Shown here: in pieces, positions 6,818 to 7,479 of the stretch
How the letters are laid out: each line of letters opens with the position of its first letter
How positions within the stretch are numbered: position 1 is the stretch's first letter
Source: Bacteroidota bacterium
Lineage (GTDB): Bacteria; Bacteroidota; Rhodothermia; Balneolales; Balneolaceae
NCBI GenBank assembly: GCA_024635465.1
Contig: JAGXIS010000094.1
Coordinates: 1-7,479 of the forward strand
DNA: 7,479 bases
Direction: 5' to 3'
Program-made: the position numbers and the translations under genes
Notes under the pieces: model-generated
Seen by the model: only the letters and a program-made list of their open reading frames with translations
Database searches by the model: none
Told to the model about the DNA's origin: nothing

Positions 6818-6850
6818 AAAAAAAATGCGTCCCGTAATCACGGGACGCAT
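6818..6850 (-). terminator. Strong intrinsic (Rho-independent) terminator after the SRPBCC gene
   Basis: A perfect 11-bp inverted repeat (ATGCGTCCCGT, 6850-6840, pairing with 6835-6825) encloses a 4-nt loop (GATT, 6839-6836) and is followed on the minus strand by an uninterrupted T-tract (6824-6818). The stem core is GC-rich in an otherwise A+T-rich region. The T-tract lies only on the minus-strand exit side, so it ends transcription of the gene at 6871-7347. It also stands 28 nt before the aroE ATG, so any read-through would feed the aroE run. Confidence 0.95.
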
Positions 6851-6870
6851 GGAATTGGATCTAACAGCGA

Positions 6871-7347
6871 TTAAGCAGTTACTTCACTACTTTCTTTGAC
6901 CTTCTCATCAGATTCTTCATCTTTAAATGTGTCAGATTCTGCAAGTTCCTTGAACTTCTTGAGGTCTTTACCTAATTGATCAGGAAGTCCTTCGATAAAA
7001 TTAGCCAAATCCGCATCAGCTTCTCCAAAGAACGTTCGGTAATCAAGAGAAATATCAACACGTGTTTTGCTACCATTATTGAGCGGTGTAAATCGTATTG
7101 TGCCAGTTTGGTTTAGGTTGCCATTAATGGTAATCCAGGCAAATCGAGTATTTCTTAAATTATCGATAATGTTCGTTGTCCACTGAAACTCTTCGTCACC
7201 GATAGTGGTTGTGTAGTTAAAAGTCTGGGAATTGACTTTATCTACACGCTCAATCCGGTGAAGAAATTTTGGAAAATGAACGGGATTACATAATAACTCG
7301 TAAACTTTGGCTAAAGGTAAGTCTACATCTATTCTTTCGTGCGCCAT
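6871..7347 (-). CDS. SRPBCC-fold protein (polyketide cyclase/dehydrase-like, START/Bet v1 superfamily)
   Basis: The 158-residue protein has the SRPBCC layout: an opening strand with a VDVDLPLAKVYELL start, a helix pair with NPVHFPKFL (residues 21-29), then antiparallel strands (FNYTTTI, FQWTTNI, RFAWITING, TGTIRFTPL, TRVDISLDY) and a long C-terminal helix from about residue 113. The W-[ST]-x-x-I and FAWxxxxGxxxxxGxxxF spacing is like cyclase/dehydrase-type members related to COG5637. The fold makes a hydrophobic ligand pocket, but no catalytic residues or ligand can be named. The last 20 or so residues are a charged, low-complexity acidic and lysine tail, probably disordered. It ends just before a strong terminator and has its own upstream region, so it is probably a single-gene transcript. 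The ATG lacks a strong Shine-Dalgarno. Confidence 0.85.
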   Translation of the reverse strand: MAHERIDVDLPLAKVYELLCNPVHFPKFLHRIERVDKVNSQTFNYTTTIGDEEFQWTTNIIDNLRNTRFAWITINGNLNQTGTIRFTPLNNGSKTRVDISLDYRTFFGEADADLANFIEGLPDQLGKDLKKFKELAESDTFKDEESDEKVKESSEVTA

Positions 7348-7388
7348 AAGTATTAACTTCGGATATGAAAAGTTCTAATTCAGAGTTG

Positions 7389-7418
7389 GTATAAATTGCA
7401 GATAAGACAAATCCACAA
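7389..7418 (-). promoter_or_regulatory. Candidate promoter upstream of the SRPBCC gene
   Basis: In the 132-nt region before the SRPBCC start, the minus strand carries TTGTGG (7418-7413) and, after 18 nt, TTATAC (7394-7389), a loose sigma-70-like pair. It would leave a leader of roughly 35 nt. The region is A+T-rich and other weak matches exist, so this is tentative. The remaining sequence to the window edge (7419-7479) shows no gene; it holds two similar stretches reading TTTTGAATAA and TTTTGAGAATAA on the plus strand. Confidence 0.25.
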
Positions 7419-7479
7419 TGCACTAAATTTAAGCATATTTTGAATAAGCATCAATCATTTTGAGAATAAAGATTTAATA

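Noticed and set aside
6790..6819. Ten-codon N-terminal extension of aroE from TTG 6819
   Set aside because: The TTG falls in the T-tract of the SRPBCC gene's terminator and has no ribosome site, while the ATG at 6789 has GGAG ahead and gives a normal-length enzyme.
6791..6819. TTGTCT plus TAATAG as an aroE promoter
   Set aside because: The implied start of transcription would fall inside the aroE coding sequence after its ATG, so it cannot produce the full gene.
7433..7465. Imperfect direct repeat (TTTTGAATAA / TTTTGAGAATAA) near the right edge
   Set aside because: The units are short, differ in length and sit in A+T-rich sequence; there are too few copies to call an operator or a repeat array.

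Overview
This is an A+T-rich bacterial chromosomal window packed with housekeeping genes. The gene set suggests the FCB superphylum, possibly Balneolota/Rhodothermota or Bacteroidota: a type II phosphatidylserine synthase paired with a short pyruvoyl phosphatidylserine decarboxylase, the MEP isoprenoid pathway, few clear Shine-Dalgarno sites, and frequent 4-bp or zero-gap gene junctions. The taxonomic placement is inference from gene content and style; there is no rRNA or other marker here to settle it.

Layout. Positions 1-970 hold two plus-strand genes joined by an ATGA overlap: the 3' part of a DSD1-like (D-serine dehydratase / D-threonine aldolase family) PLP enzyme, cut by the left window edge, and an unrecognised 162-residue membrane protein. 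They converge on a long minus-strand block. In transcription order (right to left) that block is a SRPBCC-fold protein with its own strong intrinsic terminator, then aroE (shikimate dehydrogenase), pgeF (YfiH/laccase-domain purine nucleoside phosphorylase), an overlooked 43-codon small ORF, dxr (DXP reductoisomerase), rseP (site-2 intramembrane protease), psd and pssA. No gap in the window exceeds about 175 bases, and that one is mostly filled by the small ORF.

How the genes fit together. aroE overlaps pgeF by ATGA, pgeF overlaps the small ORF by GTGA, dxr and rseP are 3 nt apart, rseP and psd abut exactly, and psd and pssA are 35 nt apart. This looks like one transcript, possibly with an extra promoter in front of dxr. 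The dxr-rseP-psd-pssA part has an envelope and lipid theme: isoprenoid precursors, membrane proteolysis, and the two consecutive steps from CDP-diacylglycerol to phosphatidylethanolamine. aroE (aromatic biosynthesis) and pgeF (purine salvage/metabolite repair) precede it.

I see no mobile element, CRISPR array, tRNA or rRNA, and no sign of a novel multi-gene defence or biosynthetic system. The observations most worth a second look are the translationally coupled small ORF after pgeF, the terminator just upstream of aroE together with a misleading upstream TTG start, and the TTG start of dxr lying directly behind a TATAAT sequence.
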